Below, one piece after another: positions 9,697 to 25,800 of a DNA stretch of 64,000 nucleotides (the stretch's first letter is position 1; each line of letters opens with the position of its first letter). Below the pieces are notes generated by a model, which did no database searches, was not told the origin of the DNA, and worked only from the letters and a program-made list of their open reading frames with translations. This stretch comes from Neptuniibacter halophilus. GTDB lineage: Bacteria; Pseudomonadota; Gammaproteobacteria; Pseudomonadales; Balneatricaceae. Both the position numbers and the translations under genes were made by a program. The stretch covers positions 1,426,001 to 1,490,000 of the forward strand of contig NZ_AP027292.1 in NCBI RefSeq assembly GCF_030295765.1, in the 5' to 3' direction.

Positions 9697-10377
9697 TCAC
9701 TTCCCTTTCTTCTTAGGCGCATTCTTCTCGGCACGCACCTGTTCGATGCCACCCAGAATCTCGCCCTTGAAGATCCAGACTTTAACGCCGATCACACCGT
9801 AAGTGGTGTGCGCTTCATAAGTAGCGTAATCGATATCAGCACGCAGGGTGTGCAATGGCACACGACCTTCACGATACCACTCGCTACGAGCAATCTCGGC
9901 ACCACCCAGACGACCGCCCAGCTGAATCTTGATGCCCTTGGCACCCAGACGCATTGCGTTCTGTACCGCACGCTTCATAGCACGACGGAACATGACACGA
10001 CGCTCAAGCTGGCTGGCAACACCCTGTGCTACCAGACGCGCGTCCAGTTCTGGTTTACGAATTTCTTCGATGTTGATGTGAACAGGAACACCCATCATTT
10101 CAGATACAGTGTTGCGCAGTTTCTCAACATCTTCGCCTTTTTTACCAATCACAATACCTGGACGGGCAGTGTGGATGGTAATTTTTGCATTCTGTGCAGG
10201 GCGCTCGATTTCGATGCGGCTGACAGATGCTTTTTCCAGCTGCTTGTCCAGGTACTCACGTACCTGCAGATCATTCTGCAGCTTGCTTGCGTATTCGCTC
10301 TTGTCTGCGTACCACACAGAAGTGTGATCTTTAACAATACCGAGACGAATACCGGTCGGATGTACTTTCTGACCCAT
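9697..10377 (-). CDS. rpsC: 30S ribosomal protein S3
   Basis: This 226-residue S3 starts [20 protein letters not shown]. It has a KH domain centred on [20 protein letters not shown] (about residues 75-95) and a C-terminal domain ending in a basic tail. It lines the mRNA entry channel and has helicase activity with S4 and S5. It is preceded by rplV and followed by rplP, as in all S10 operons. Confidence 0.98.
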   Translation of the reverse strand: MGQKVHPTGIRLGIVKDHTSVWYADKSEYASKLQNDLQVREYLDKQLEKASVSRIEIERPAQNAKITIHTARPGIVIGKKGEDVEKLRNTVSEMMGVPVHINIEEIRKPELDARLVAQGVASQLERRVMFRRAMKRAVQNAMRLGAKGIKIQLGGRLGGAEIARSEWYREGRVPLHTLRADIDYATYEAHTTYGVIGVKVWIFKGEILGGIEQVRAEKNAPKKKGK

Positions 10378-10400
10378 AACGAACTCTCCTAGCAGTCAGC

Positions 10401-10730
10401 TCAGTCGGCCACTTTTACAGTGATGTGACAGGAGCGCTTCAAAATACGATCAGCGCGACCTTTCGCACGCGGCTTGATACGCTTCATTGTCATTGCTTCA
10501 TCAACAAAGACAGTTGAAACGCGCAGCTCGTCAATATCAGCACCTTCGTTATGCTCTGCGTTAGCAATAGCAGACTCCAGTACCTTCTTAACAAGCGCCG
10601 CACCTTTTTTAGGACTAAACGCCAGGATGTTCAGAGCTTCACCCACAGACTTACCGCGAATCTGGTCAGCAACCAGACGAGCTTTCTGTGCAGAGATGCG
10701 GGCGCCTTTGTGCTTAGCGGCAACTTCCAT
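10401..10730 (-). CDS. rplV: 50S ribosomal protein L22
   Basis: This L22 has the tunnel-lining beta hairpin near its C-terminus ([20 protein letters not shown]), where macrolide and arrest-peptide contacts are made. Two ATG codons stand in tandem at 10733 and 10730. The GGAG ribosome-binding site is 4 bases before the first and 7 before the second. The family starts with a single Met followed by an acidic residue, so the second is preferred, giving 109 residues. The alternative adds one Met. Confidence 0.96.
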   Translation of the reverse strand: MEVAAKHKGARISAQKARLVADQIRGKSVGEALNILAFSPKKGAALVKKVLESAIANAEHNEGADIDELRVSTVFVDEAMTMKRIKPRAKGRADRILKRSCHITVKVAD

Positions 10731-10741
10731 CATCTTACTCC

Positions 10742-11017
10742 TTATCGCTTGGCTTTCTTGTCTACAACGTGACCACGGTAGTTACGTGTCACGGCAAACT
10801 CGCCCAGTTTATGACCAACCATGTCTTCAGTAATGAATACTGGAACATGCTGACGGCCGTTGTGTACTGCAATTGTCAAACCCACGAAATTCGGGAAAAT
10901 CGTAGAACGACGAGACCAAGTTTTGATTGGACGACGGTCGTTGGCTTCAATCGCAGCTTCTACCTTTTTCAACAGGTGCAGGTCGATAAATGGACCTTTC
11001 TTCAGTGAACGTGGCAC
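10742..11017 (-). CDS. rpsS: 30S ribosomal protein S19
   Basis: This 91-residue S19 begins [20 protein letters not shown] and contains [15 protein letters not shown] at the end. It forms a dimer with S13 in the 30S head and touches the A-site region. The gene sits 12 bases after rplB and 11 before rplV. Confidence 0.98.
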   Translation of the reverse strand: MPRSLKKGPFIDLHLLKKVEAAIEANDRRPIKTWSRRSTIFPNFVGLTIAVHNGRQHVPVFITEDMVGHKLGEFAVTRNYRGHVVDKKAKR

Positions 11018-11029
11018 AGCTGTATCCTC

Positions 11030-11857
11030 TTACTTAGCGTTACGACGGCGTACGATCAACTTGTCTGTACGCTTGTTCTTACGAGTTTTATAACCCTTAG
11101 TCGGAACACCCCATGGTGTCACTGGGTGACGACCACCGGAAGTACGACCTTCACCACCACCGTGTGGGTGGTCTACTGGGTTCATCGCAACACCACGAAC
11201 AGTAGGACGAACACCACGCCAGCGTGTTGCACCGGCTTTACCCAGCTGACGCAGGGAGTGTTCACTGTTGCTCACTTCACCCAGGGTTGCACGACACTCA
11301 ACCAGGACTTTACGCATCTCGCCTGAACGCAGACGCAGAGTAGCGTAAGCACCTTCACGTGCTACCAGCTGTGCAGATGTACCCGCGGAACGAGCAATCT
11401 GTGCACCTTTACCAGGCTTCAGCTCAACACAGTGGATTACAGAACCCACAGGGATGTTGCGCAGAGGCATAGTGTTACCCGGCTTGATGTCTACAGAATC
11501 ACCAGACATGATCTGAGTGCCTGCAGCTACACCTTTTGGTGCAATGATGTAACGACGCTCACCGTCTGCGTACACAACCAGAGCGATGTGTGCGGAACGG
11601 TTAGGATCGTATTCCAGGCGCTCAACAGTCGCTGGAATACCGTCCTTATTGCGACGGAAATCGATGATACGGTACTGCTGTTTGTGACCACCGCCAATGT
11701 GACGAGTCGTGATGCGACCGTGGTGGTTACGACCACCGCTCTTGCTCTTCTTCTCAACAAGAGCTGCATACGGCTTGCCCTTGTGTAGCTCAGAGTTAGT
11801 CACCTTCACTACATGACGGCGTCCAGCAGAGGTCGGCTTAGTTTTAGTCACTGCCAT
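11030..11857 (-). CDS. rplB: 50S ribosomal protein L2
   Basis: This 275-residue L2 has the conserved [17 protein letters not shown] segment near the C-terminus. Its histidine (E. coli H229) lies close to the peptidyl transferase centre. The central SH3-like domain contains the 23S-binding region. Length is within two residues of E. coli L2. It lies between rplW and rpsS. Confidence 0.98.
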   Translation of the reverse strand: MAVTKTKPTSAGRRHVVKVTNSELHKGKPYAALVEKKSKSGGRNHHGRITTRHIGGGHKQQYRIIDFRRNKDGIPATVERLEYDPNRSAHIALVVYADGERRYIIAPKGVAAGTQIMSGDSVDIKPGNTMPLRNIPVGSVIHCVELKPGKGAQIARSAGTSAQLVAREGAYATLRLRSGEMRKVLVECRATLGEVSNSEHSLRQLGKAGATRWRGVRPTVRGVAMNPVDHPHGGGEGRTSGGRHPVTPWGVPTKGYKTRKNKRTDKLIVRRRNAK

Positions 11858-11872
11858 TTTATAAACCCTCTA

Positions 11873-12169
11873 TTACTCGCCACCCAGGAAATCAATCTCA
11901 GAGCCTTCAGCCAGTGCAACGTATGCTTTACGCACATCGCTACGCTTACCGAAACCACGCATAGTACGCTTGGTTTTGCCCTTAGCATTGAGAACGTTCA
12001 CGCCTTTAACTTTAACGTTGAACAGCTCTTCAACTGCCTGTTTGATTTCCGGTTTAGTAGCGTCTTTTGCTACACGAAAAACAACCTGCTGAGAACCATC
12101 AGCTACGATAGTAGCTTTCTCGGAGATGTGCGGGCCCAGCAGCACTTGATAAATGCGTTCCTGTTTCAT
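11873..12169 (-). CDS. rplW: 50S ribosomal protein L23
   Basis: This 98-residue L23 opens [20 protein letters not shown]. It sits at the polypeptide exit and is the main contact of trigger factor and SRP. It overlaps the end of rplD by four bases (ATGA), a sign of translational coupling. The length fits E. coli L23 (100). Confidence 0.98.
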   Translation of the reverse strand: MKQERIYQVLLGPHISEKATIVADGSQQVVFRVAKDATKPEIKQAVEELFNVKVKGVNVLNAKGKTKRTMRGFGKRSDVRKAYVALAEGSEIDFLGGE

Positions 12170-12771
12170 GCCAGCTTCTCCTCGATTTTCTTCAGCGCAG
12201 CTACAGTAACCAGTACTTTTTCAAAGCCAACCAGCGAAACTGGGTCCAGGCCTTCAGCATCACGTACGTCAACGTGTGGTACGTTGCGGGATGCCAGGTA
12301 CAGGTTCTGCTCTACGTCTTCAGTAATCAGCAGTGCATTATCCAGCTCAAGCTCGTTCAGCTTGGCCACAAACTGTTTTGTCTTTGGAGACTCAACAGCA
12401 AACTCTTCAACAACAACCAGACGCTCCTGACGTACCAGCTCAGAGAAGATGCAACGCATTGCTGCGCGGTACATTTTCTTGTTTACTTTCTGAGCATAGT
12501 CACGTGGCTGAGCAGCAAAGGTCACACCACCAGCACGCCAGATTGGAGAACGGCTAGTTCCCGCACGTGCACGGCCAGTACCTTTCTGACGCCATGGTTT
12601 TGCACCGCCACCAGAAACCGCAGAACGGTTTTTCTGAGCTTTAGTACCCTGACGACCGCCAGCCAGGTAAGCAGTAACTACCTGGTGTACCAGCGTCTCG
12701 TTGAATTCTTTACCAAAAGCCAGGTCGGAAACTTCAACCGAACCATTAGCTCCAGCTAAATTCAGATTCAT
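12166..12771 (-). CDS. rplD: 50S ribosomal protein L4
   Basis: This 201-residue L4 contains the long tunnel-reaching loop ([20 protein letters not shown], about residues 62-81) and the globular domain. In E. coli L4 also represses the S10 operon through its leader RNA, by transcription attenuation and translation. The leader before rpsJ here is only about 65 bases, much shorter than the E. coli one, so the same mechanism is doubtful. Confidence 0.98.
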   Translation of the reverse strand: MNLNLAGANGSVEVSDLAFGKEFNETLVHQVVTAYLAGGRQGTKAQKNRSAVSGGGAKPWRQKGTGRARAGTSRSPIWRAGGVTFAAQPRDYAQKVNKKMYRAAMRCIFSELVRQERLVVVEEFAVESPKTKQFVAKLNELELDNALLITEDVEQNLYLASRNVPHVDVRDAEGLDPVSLVGFEKVLVTVAALKKIEEKLA

Positions 12772-12782
12772 TTCAAACCCCC

Positions 12783-13421
12783 TTAGGCGCCAGCTTTAAC
12801 AGCTGGTTTAACGATTACGTCACCGCCAGTTGCGCCTGGAACAGCACCTTTGATCAACAGCAGGTTGCGTTCAGCGTCTACGCGAACAACTTCCAGGGTC
12901 TGAACGGTTACACGCTCATTACCCATCTGACCTGCCATCTTCTTGCCTTTCCAAACACGACCAGGAGTCTGACACTGACCAATAGAACCCGGAGCACGGT
13001 GAGAAAGAGAGTTACCGTGAGTCGCGTCCTGCATGGAGAAGTTCCAGCGCTTGATACCACCCTGGAAACCTTTACCTTTGGACTGACCTGTTACGTCAAC
13101 TTTCTGACCAGCTTCGAAGCGCGCAACTGTCAGCTCGTCGCCAACGTTGACTTCGTCGCCACCTGACAGGCGGAACTCCCACAAACCACGGCCCGCTTCT
13201 ACGCCCGCTTTAGCGAAGTTACCGGCTTCTGGCTTAGACAGGCGATTAGCCTTCTTACAACCAGTAGTAACCTGCACAGCAGTGTAGCCGTCGGTTTCTT
13301 CTGTTTTCACAGCAGTAACGCGGTTCGGTTCCACTTCGATGACGGTGACTGGCACGGATACGCCGTCTTCAGTGAAGACGCGAGTCATACCCGCTTTACG
13401 TCCGATTAGACCTACAGACAT
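12783..13421 (-). CDS. rplC: 50S ribosomal protein L3
   Basis: Starting at the ATG ending at 13421, this 212-residue L3 begins [20 protein letters not shown], which aligns with E. coli MIGLVGKKVGMTR. The frame is open for 25 more codons upstream, but that stretch has no L3 homology. The loop with [15 protein letters not shown] reaches the peptidyl transferase centre; its Gln is the residue methylated by PrmB in E. coli. It is followed 11 bases later by rplD. Confidence 0.97.
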   Translation of the reverse strand: MSVGLIGRKAGMTRVFTEDGVSVPVTVIEVEPNRVTAVKTEETDGYTAVQVTTGCKKANRLSKPEAGNFAKAGVEAGRGLWEFRLSGGDEVNVGDELTVARFEAGQKVDVTGQSKGKGFQGGIKRWNFSMQDATHGNSLSHRAPGSIGQCQTPGRVWKGKKMAGQMGNERVTVQTLEVVRVDAERNLLLIKGAVPGATGGDVIVKPAVKAGA

Positions 13422-13543
13422 TTCTTTTAAAACCTCTTGCCAGTTGTGTACGGGGCTGTTACCCACTACGGCTGCCCTTTCCAGAGCATTCCACACTAAA
13501 TAAGCGCTTCATTAATAAAAATTAATTCTGCGCAGTTGCCTTA

Positions 13544-13855
13544 TTAGCCGAGGCTGATCTGCACTTCAACACCCGCAGCAAGATCCAGCTTCATCAGTGC
13601 GTCAACTGTCTTTTCAGTTGGCTCAACGATGTCCAGAACACGCTTGTGAGTACGGATTTCATACTGATCACGTGCATCTTTGTTCACGTGAGGTGAAATC
13701 AGAACTGTGTAGCGTTCTTTGCGAGTAGGAAGCGGGATCGGGCCCCGTACCTGAGCGCCTGTTCTTTTCGCAGTATCAACGATTTCCTGCGCAGAAGAGT
13801 CGATCAAGCGATGATCAAAGGCTTTCAGACGAATACGAATTTTCTGATTCTGCAT
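13544..13855 (-). CDS. rpsJ: 30S ribosomal protein S10 / NusE
   Basis: Starting from the ATG ending at 13855 it is 103 residues, [20 protein letters not shown], matching E. coli exactly at the N-terminus. A GTG three codons upstream (13864) is possible; the GGAA motif is closer to it. S10 is a 30S head protein and, as NusE, joins NusG and RNA polymerase in antitermination and transcription-translation coupling. It is the first gene of the S10 operon and follows a clear sigma-70 promoter (13926-13954). Confidence 0.97.
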   Translation of the reverse strand: MQNQKIRIRLKAFDHRLIDSSAQEIVDTAKRTGAQVRGPIPLPTRKERYTVLISPHVNKDARDQYEIRTHKRVLDIVEPTEKTVDALMKLDLAAGVEVQISLG

Positions 13856-13900
13856 TTCGATCACACATTTCCAAAAAATTATTTAACGGCATAGCCGACC

Positions 13901-13920
13901 TCCCCCTACAATGAGGGGGA
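13901..13920 (-). promoter_or_regulatory. Hairpin at the 5' end of the S10 leader
   Basis: Arms TCCCCCT and AGGGGGA pair over a six-base loop directly at the predicted transcript start of the S10 operon. A small CGGC-TAT-GCCG hairpin follows. The whole leader to rpsJ is about 65 bases. A 5'-terminal stem of this type commonly protects RNA from RppH/RNase E; a role in L4 control is possible but not shown. Confidence 0.6.
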
Positions 13921-13925
13921 CGCAA

Positions 13926-13954
13926 ATTCTACTTAGGTCAGCTAATCAGGTCAA
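13926..13954 (-). promoter_or_regulatory. Sigma-70 promoter of the S10 operon
   Basis: On the minus strand TTGACC (13949-13954) and TAGAAT (13926-13931) are separated by exactly 17 bases. Transcription would start near 13919, just ahead of the leader hairpin and about 65 bases before rpsJ. It lies downstream of the tufA terminator, where a new promoter is expected. Confidence 0.8.
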
Positions 13955-14052
13955 CCTAATTGCCGAATATTTTGTACAAATAACAAACAAATCTAAACCA
14001 ACCCACTTCTATCCACCGATTGGCTCTGATGCTGCTATTTGCGCCAGACACA

Positions 14053-14079
14053 AAAAAGCCCTCACAAGGAGGGCCTTTT
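14053..14079 (-). terminator. Rho-independent terminator after tufA
   Basis: Minus-strand AAAAGGCCCTC and GAGGGCTTTT arms surround a short loop, with a one-base bulge, followed by a run of six T. It starts 19 bases past the tufA stop. It separates the str operon from the S10 operon. Confidence 0.88.
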
Positions 14080-14097
14080 GAAATCAGAGAGTATTAA

Positions 14098-15321
14098 TTA
14101 CTCAACGATTTTAGATACAACGCCTGCACCTACAGTACGACCGCCTTCACGGATCGCAAAGCGCAGACCTTCTTCCATCGCAACTGGGTTGATCAGGGTA
14201 ACGTCCATCTGAACGTTATCGCCTGGCATTACCATTTCTACACCCTCTGGCAGCTCACATGCACCAGTGATGTCAGTTGTACGGAAGTAGAACTGTGGAC
14301 GGTAGCCTTTGAAGAATGGAGTGTGACGACCACCTTCTTCTTTGGACAGTACGTAAACTTCACCCTCGAAACGAGTGTGAGGAGTGATAGAACCTGGAGC
14401 AGCCAGTACCTGACCACGCTCAACTTCCTCACGCTTAGTACCACGCAGCAGCGCACCAATGTTCTCACCTGCACGACCTTCGTCCAGCAGCTTACGGAAC
14501 ATCTCAACACCAGTACAAGTAGTAGTCGTAGTTTCTTTGATACCTACGATCTCAACTTCTTCACCAACTTTGATGATACCGCGCTCTACACGACCGGTTA
14601 CTACAGTACCACGACCCTGGATAGAGAATACGTCCTCGATAGGCATGATGAATGCACCGTCGATTGCACGCTCTGGCTCTGGGATGTAAGAATCCAGAGT
14701 TTCCAGCAGTTTCTTAACTGCAGTAGTACCCAGCTCGTTGTCGTCTTCGCCGTTCAGAGCCATCAGTGCAGAACCTGGAACGATTGGAGTGTCGTCGCCC
14801 GGGAATTCGTACTGATCCAGCAGCTCACGCAGCTCCATTTCTACCAGTTCCAGCATCTCTGCGTATTCTTCAGAATCTGCACCACCACAGTCTTCTGCCA
14901 GCAGGTCTGCTTTGTTCAGGAATACTACGATGTAAGGTACACCTACCTGACGAGACAGCAGGATGTGCTCACGAGTCTGTGGCATTGGACCGTCGGTCGC
15001 ACCACATACCAGAATCGCACCGTCCATCTGAGCCGCACCAGTGATCATGTTCTTAACATAGTCAGCGTGGCCCGGGCAGTCTACGTGCGCGTAGTGACGC
15101 TCAGTCGTATCGTACTCAACGTGAGAAGTCGCGATTGTGATACCACGCTCACGTTCTTCAGGAGCGTTATCGATGTTAGCGAAGTCTACCGCTGCACCAC
15201 CGAATACTTCAGCCGCTACACGAGTCAGAGCTGCTGTCAGAGTAGTTTTACCGTGGTCAACGTGGCCGATTGTACCAACGTTAACGTGCGGTTTTGTGCG
15301 TTCAAATTGTTCTTTAGCCAC
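14098..15321 (-). CDS. tufA: Translation elongation factor Tu, first copy
   Basis: This 407-residue EF-Tu delivers aminoacyl-tRNA to the ribosome with GTP. G1 is GHVDHGKT at residues 19-26, G3 is DCPGH, and G4 is NKAD. The start codon is GTG (15319-15321), nine bases after GAGG. It exceeds E. coli EF-Tu by 13 residues, mainly an insertion [18 protein letters not shown] just after NKAD, plus a Pseudomonas-like [12 protein letters not shown] loop. It lies after fusA in the str operon. The protein is identical to that of tufB at 30648-31871; the DNA is identical from 14111 to 15320. Confidence 0.98.
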   Translation of the reverse strand: MAKEQFERTKPHVNVGTIGHVDHGKTTLTAALTRVAAEVFGGAAVDFANIDNAPEERERGITIATSHVEYDTTERHYAHVDCPGHADYVKNMITGAAQMDGAILVCGATDGPMPQTREHILLSRQVGVPYIVVFLNKADLLAEDCGGADSEEYAEMLELVEMELRELLDQYEFPGDDTPIVPGSALMALNGEDDNELGTTAVKKLLETLDSYIPEPERAIDGAFIMPIEDVFSIQGRGTVVTGRVERGIIKVGEEVEIVGIKETTTTTCTGVEMFRKLLDEGRAGENIGALLRGTKREEVERGQVLAAPGSITPHTRFEGEVYVLSKEEGGRHTPFFKGYRPQFYFRTTDITGACELPEGVEMVMPGDNVQMDVTLINPVAMEEGLRFAIREGGRTVGAGVVSKIVE

Positions 15322-15356
15322 TTTTCATTACCTCAAGTAATTAGGCGAATAAAATA

Positions 15357-17450
15357 TTAGTTCTGATTGATTACAGCGTCGGCGACATTTTGCGGCGCTT
15401 CCGCGTACTCGAGAAACTCCATCGAATAAGTCGCACGACCCTGGGTAGCAGAGCGAAGGTCGGTTGCATAACCGAACATTTCACCCAGCGGCACCTGAGC
15501 GTTGATAATCTTACCCGAAGAACTATCTTCCATACCCTGGACTAATCCACGACGACGATTAAGGTCACCCATCACGTCACCCATGTAATCTTCCGGGGTC
15601 ACAACTTCAACTTTCATCATCGGCTCAAGCAGGCAGGGACTAGCTTCCTGCGCGTACTTTTTCAGCGCCTGAGATGCAGCGATTTTAAACGCCATTTCGT
15701 TGGAGTCAACTTCATGGAAGGAACCATCGTACAGGCGGGCTTTCAAGCCGATCAGCGGGTAGCCCGCGATAACACCATTGTGCATCTGCTCTTCGATGCC
15801 TTTCTGTACTGCTGGAATATATTCCTTAGGAATAGCACCACCGACGACTTCGTTGATAAATTCCAGACCTTCCTGATCAGAAGGACTGAACTCAACAACA
15901 ACATGGCCATACTGGCCACGACCACCGGACTGACGCGCAAACTTATGGTTTGCAACAACAGGCTGACGGATTTTCTCGCGGTAGGCTACCTGCGGTTTAC
16001 CGATATTGGCCTCGACCTTGAACTCACGCTTCATTCGATCCACGATGATATCAAGGTGCAACTCACCCATACCGGAGATGATAGTCTGACCTGTTTCTTT
16101 GTCGGTCTCGACCTTGAAGGAGGGATCTTCCTGAGCCAGTTTGCCCAGTGCAATACCCATCTTTTCCTGGTCGGCCTGAGATCGAGGCTCAACTGCAACG
16201 GAAATTACCGGATCCGGGAATTCCATGCGCTCAAGGACAATTTTGTTGTCTCCGTCACACAAGGTATCGCCTGTAGTAACATCCTTCATGCCGATCAGTG
16301 CAGCGATATCACCCGCACGCACTTCTTTGATCTCTTCCCGGTTATTGGAGTGCATCTGCACCATACGGCCGACACGCTCTTTTTTACTTTTAACCGAGTT
16401 GAATACAGCATCACCGGATTTCAGTACGCCGGAGTAAACCCGCACAAAGGTCAGAGTTCCGACAAACGGGTCCGTAGCAATTTTGAAAGCCAGCGCCGCG
16501 AACGGTGCATCATCATCTGCTTCACGCTGCGCAACAGTCTCATCAGCGTCGTCCAGTGTACCTTCGATCGCTTTTACCTCGACCGGGGACGGCATGTATT
16601 CGATGACTGCATCCAGTACTGCCTGAACACCTTTGTTCTTAAAGGCAGAACCTGCCTGAACCAGAACAATGTCGTTATCCAGCGTACGGGCACGCAGGCC
16701 CTGCTTGATCTCTTCTTCGGACAGCTCACCTTCTTCAAGGTATTTGTCCATCAGATCCTCAGACGCTTCAGCAGCCGCTTCAACCAGTTGCTCACGCAAC
16801 TCTTCCGCCTGATCCTGCAAATTCGCCGGAATATCTTCCAGCTCATAGGTCATGCCCTGATCTTCTGCATTCCACATGATGGCTTTCATGCGCACCAGAT
16901 CAACCACACCGACGAAATCTTCTTCAGATCCGATAGGGAAGTTAATTGGCACTGCATTCGCGCCAAGACGCTCTTTCAGTTGATCAACAACCATGAAGAA
17001 ATCCGCGCCAATACGGTCCATCTTATTGACGAACACCATGCGCGGAACTTCATATTTGTTGGCCTGACGCCATACAGTCTCAGTCTGAGGCTGCACACCT
17101 GAGGAGGCACAAAGCACAACAACCGCACCATCCAGTACACGCAGGGAACGCTCTACCTCAATGGTAAAATCAACGTGTCCCGGGGTGTCGATGATGTTAA
17201 TTCGATGATCATCGAACTGTTGGTTCATGCCCTTCCAGAAACAGGTGGTAGCAGCAGAAGTGATGGTAATACCACGCTCCTGCTCCTGCTCCATCCAGTC
17301 CATGGTCGCAGCGCCATCATGTACTTCACCGATCTTATGAGAAAGACCGGTGTAGAACAGGATACGCTCCGTGGTAGTCGTTTTACCGGCATCAACATGC
17401 GCACAGATACCGATGTTACGGTAACGTGCGATTGGAGTTTTACGAGCCAC
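15357..17450 (-). CDS. fusA: Translation elongation factor G
   Basis: This 697-residue GTPase catalyses translocation. The G domain starts [20 protein letters not shown] with the P-loop near residue 17, followed by DTPGHVDFT and NKMDR. The later domains run to the C-terminus; [20 protein letters not shown] is in domain IV and contains the region of the tip loop. It is full length compared with E. coli (704). It lies between rpsG and tufA, the classic str order. A second EF-G paralog is not in this window. Confidence 0.98.
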   Translation of the reverse strand: MARKTPIARYRNIGICAHVDAGKTTTTERILFYTGLSHKIGEVHDGAATMDWMEQEQERGITITSAATTCFWKGMNQQFDDHRINIIDTPGHVDFTIEVERSLRVLDGAVVVLCASSGVQPQTETVWRQANKYEVPRMVFVNKMDRIGADFFMVVDQLKERLGANAVPINFPIGSEEDFVGVVDLVRMKAIMWNAEDQGMTYELEDIPANLQDQAEELREQLVEAAAEASEDLMDKYLEEGELSEEEIKQGLRARTLDNDIVLVQAGSAFKNKGVQAVLDAVIEYMPSPVEVKAIEGTLDDADETVAQREADDDAPFAALAFKIATDPFVGTLTFVRVYSGVLKSGDAVFNSVKSKKERVGRMVQMHSNNREEIKEVRAGDIAALIGMKDVTTGDTLCDGDNKIVLERMEFPDPVISVAVEPRSQADQEKMGIALGKLAQEDPSFKVETDKETGQTIISGMGELHLDIIVDRMKREFKVEANIGKPQVAYREKIRQPVVANHKFARQSGGRGQYGHVVVEFSPSDQEGLEFINEVVGGAIPKEYIPAVQKGIEEQMHNGVIAGYPLIGLKARLYDGSFHEVDSNEMAFKIAASQALKKYAQEASPCLLEPMMKVEVVTPEDYMGDVMGDLNRRRGLVQGMEDSSSGKIINAQVPLGEMFGYATDLRSATQGRATYSMEFLEYAEAPQNVADAVINQN

Positions 17451-17468
17451 GACTTAATCCTCAGTATC

Positions 17469-17954
<486 letters not shown>

Positions 17955-18063
17955 TCATTAAAAGGTCTTCAGGTATTCCAAGCAATTGATGCAAGGCCTT
18001 ACTCTTACCGTGTATTCGGTTTAGCTTTTAGCAGTACTAGAAGCTTCGCCGCAGGGACATCGA

Positions 18064-18438
18064 TTAAGATTTAGGACGCTTAGCACCGTACTTAGAACGG
18101 CCTTGCTTACGCTCATTAACACCTGAGCAGTCCAGTGCGCCACGCACAGTGTGATAGCGAACACCTGGAAGGTCCTTAACACGACCACCACGAATCAGAA
18201 CAACGCTGTGCTCCTGCAGGTTGTGACCTTCACCACCAATGTAGGAAGCAACCTCGAAGCCGTTGGTCAGACGAACACGGCATACTTTACGCAGTGCAGA
18301 GTTCGGTTTTTTCGGAGTAGTGGTGTAAACACGGGTACAAACGCCACGACGCTGAGGACAAGCCTGCAATGCACGAACATCGCTTGGCTGAACTTTGCGC
18401 TTACGTGGTTTACGTACCAGCTGGTTAATCGTTGCCAT
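18064..18438 (-). CDS. rpsL: 30S ribosomal protein S12
   Basis: This 124-residue S12 is at the decoding centre. The streptomycin-related sites are wild type: [13 protein letters not shown] with Lys43 and [13 protein letters not shown] with Lys88 and the adjacent Asp that is methylthiolated by RimO in E. coli. It is the first str gene, only 33 bases past the rpoC terminator U-run. Confidence 0.98.
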   Translation of the reverse strand: MATINQLVRKPRKRKVQPSDVRALQACPQRRGVCTRVYTTTPKKPNSALRKVCRVRLTNGFEVASYIGGEGHNLQEHSVVLIRGGRVKDLPGVRYHTVRGALDCSGVNERKQGRSKYGAKRPKS

Positions 18439-18470
18439 TAAGCAAACTCCACGTTTTGATTTAACACCAT

Positions 18471-18533
18471 AAAAAATTGGATTTTTTGAAATCCAACCAC
18501 AAAGGGGCCGGAATTTTAATCAATTCCGGCCCC
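18471..18533 (-). terminator. Tandem hairpins ending rpoC
   Basis: Two stems follow rpoC. The first pairs GGGGCCGGAATT with AATTCCGGCCCC perfectly over a six-base loop (18504-18533). The second pairs TTGGATTT with AAATCCAA over CAAA (18477-18496) and is followed by TTTTTT (18471-18476), a complete intrinsic terminator. The first stem alone has only a weak U-run. The pair should mark the end of the rif operon. Confidence 0.85.
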
Positions 18534-18572
18534 GATCGTCAAATACTGGATACTATTTATTCAATAAAACAG

Positions 18573-22799
<4,227 letters not shown>

Positions 22800-22874
22800 T
22801 CTTTCAAGCTCCTAACGGAGTTCTTGCTTGAGGCCGCCGCTCGGGCGACCCCCGCCTGGTATACAGTTATGCGC

Positions 22875-25800
22875 TTATTCGGATTCGAGCTCGATGTCGA
22901 TACCCAGAGAACGAATCTCTTTAATAAGTACGTTGAAGGATTCCGGCATACCCGGCTCCATACGGTGATCGCCATCCACGATGTTCTTATACATCTTGGT
23001 ACGGCCATTCACGTCATCGGACTTAACTGTGAGCATCTCCTGCAGAGTATATGCCGCACCGTAAGCTTCCAGTGCCCATACCTCCATCTCACCGAAGCGC
23101 TGACCACCGAACTGAGCCTTACCACCCAGCGGCTGCTGAGTAACCAGGCTGTAAGAACCGGTAGAACGCGCGTGCATCTTGTCGTCTACCAGGTGGTTCA
23201 GTTTCAGCATGTACATGTAACCTACGGTGACCGGGCGATCGAATTTGTTACCGGTACGACCATCAAACAGGGTAGTCTGACCACTGTCATCCAGCCCCGC
23301 CAGACGCAGCAGGCTCTTCAGCTCAACCTCTTTGGCACCGTCGAATGCCGGCGTCGCCAGTGGGACACCGCCACACAGGTTCTTCGCCAGTTCCAGAATC
23401 TCTTCATCGGTGAAGTTATCCAGATCTTCTGTACGGCTGTTCATGCCCGCACCCAGGTCAGCATTGTAGATCTGATCCAGGAAACTGCGAATTTCAGAGA
23501 CAGTCTCAGCGCGCTCACGCTCCTGATCCAGCATCTCGTTGATACGACGACCCAGACCTTTCGCAGCCATACCCATGTGTGTTTCAAGGATCTGACCAAC
23601 GTTCATTCGGGACGGTACACCCAGCGGGTTCAGTACGATGTCTACCGGCTCACCATTCTGATCGTATGGCATATCTTCAACCGGCATGATAACGGAGATT
23701 ACACCCTTGTTACCGTGACGACCTGCCATCTTGTCACCCGGCTGTACGCGACGCTTGGTAGCTACGTAAACCTTAACGATCTTCAGCACGCCCGGTGCCA
23801 GATCATCGCCGGTCTGGAGCTTGCTCTTCTTATCTTCGAAGCGCTTATCCAGAGACTCTTTACGATCTTCCAGTTGCTTCTGAGCCAGCTCAAGCTGTTC
23901 AGCAGCGTTCTCGTCAGCAACACGGATGTTGAACCAGTCAGACTTGCTCAGACCCGACAGGAATTCAGCCGTGATCTCTTCGCCTTTCTTCAGGCCAGCA
24001 CCGCCGTCAGCTTTCAGACCAACCAGCACTTTCTGCAGACGCTCGAAGGTTGCCTGCTCAACAATGCGCAGCTCTTCGTTGAGGTCTTTGCGGATCGCAT
24101 CCAGTTCGGATTTCTCGATCGACAGAGCACGCTCATCTTTCTGTACGCCGTCACGTGTGAATACCTGAACGTCGATAACTTTACCGACAGTACCGGTCTT
24201 AACACGCAGTGAGGTATCTTTTACGTCAGACGCTTTCTCACCGAAGATTGCACGCAGCAGTTTCTCTTCCGGTGTTAGCTGGCTTTCGCCTTTAGGCGTT
24301 ACTTTACCAACCAGAATGTCACCCGGGCCCACTTCGGCACCGATGTGAACAATACCGGCCTCATCCAGCTTAGCCAGCGCAGATTCACCCACGTTCGGGA
24401 TATCCGCAGTAATCTCTTCAGAACCCAGCTTAGTATCACGCGCCACACAGGTCAGTTCCTGAATGTGGATAGTGGTGAAACGATCTTCCTGAACGACACG
24501 CTCAGAGATCAGGATGGAGTCCTCGAAGTTGTAACCGTTCCACGGCATGAACGCGATACGCATGTTCTGACCCAGCGCCAGCTCACCCATATCGACAGAC
24601 GGACCGTCGGCCATAACATCGCCAACCTTAACCACATCACCCGGGTTCACAATGGAACGCTGGTTGATGCAGGTGTTCTGGTTGGAACGGGTGTATTTGG
24701 TCAGGTTGTAGATATCTACACCTGCATCGCCCGCTACCACTTCGTCGTCGTTAACACGAACAACGATTCGGCTGGCATCAACCGATTCAATCAGACCACC
24801 GCGACGGGCAACCACACATACACCGGAGTCCTGTGCCACGTTACGCTCGATACCGGTACCAACCAGCGGCTTATCAGCACGCAGTGTTGGCACAGCCTGA
24901 CGCTGCATGTTCGATCCCATCAATGCACGGTTCGCGTCATCGTGTTCCAGGAACGGGATCAGCGATGCCGCAACGGATACAACCTGACGTGGAGAAACGT
25001 CCATGTACTGAACTTTCTCGGGTGCCATTACCGTGGTTTCGTTGAGGTGACGAACGGTAACCATGTCATCAACCAGACGACCTTCGTCATCCATGGTTGC
25101 AGATGCCTGCGCGATAACGAAGGTGTTCTCTTCGATGGCAGACAGGTAATCCAGCTCATCGGTAACCTTGCTGTCTACCACGCGACGGTATGGTGTTTCC
25201 AGGAAACCGTAGTCATTGGTACGGGCAAAGGTTGCCAGCGAGTTAATCAGGCCGATGTTCGGACCTTCAGGTGTCTCGATCGGACATACACGACCGTAGT
25301 GAGTCGGGTGTACGTCACGCACCTCAAAGCCGGCACGCTCACGGGTCAGACCACCCGGACCCAGCGCGGATACACGGCGCTTGTGAGTCACTTCAGACAG
25401 CGGGTTGTTCTGATCCATAAACTGAGACAGCTGAGAAGAACCGAAGAACTCTTTAATGGCTGCAGCAACCGGCTTGGCGTTGATCAGATCCTGAGGCATC
25501 AGGTTATCGGACTCAGCCATGCTCAGACGTTCACGAACGGCGCGCTCAACACGTACCAGACCTACACGGAACTGGTTTTCAGCCATTTCGCCCACGGAGC
25601 GGATACGACGGTTACCCAGGTGGTCGATATCATCAACGGTGCCTTTACCGTTACGGATATCGATCAGGGTCTTCATCACTTCCAGAATGTCTTCTTTGTC
25701 CAGTACGCCGGAACCGGTCACCGCTTCACGGCCCAGACGACGGTTGAACTTCATGCGACCAACGGCAGACAGGTCGTAACGCTCTTCCGTAAAGAACAGG

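Noticed and set aside
13422..13496. N-terminal extension of rplC to 237 residues
   Set aside because: The extra 25 residues have no L3 homology; the conserved start is at 13421.
22800..22874. Regulatory structure in the rpoB-rpoC gap
   Set aside because: It is GC-rich with only weak pairing and no U-run; probably an ordinary spacer.
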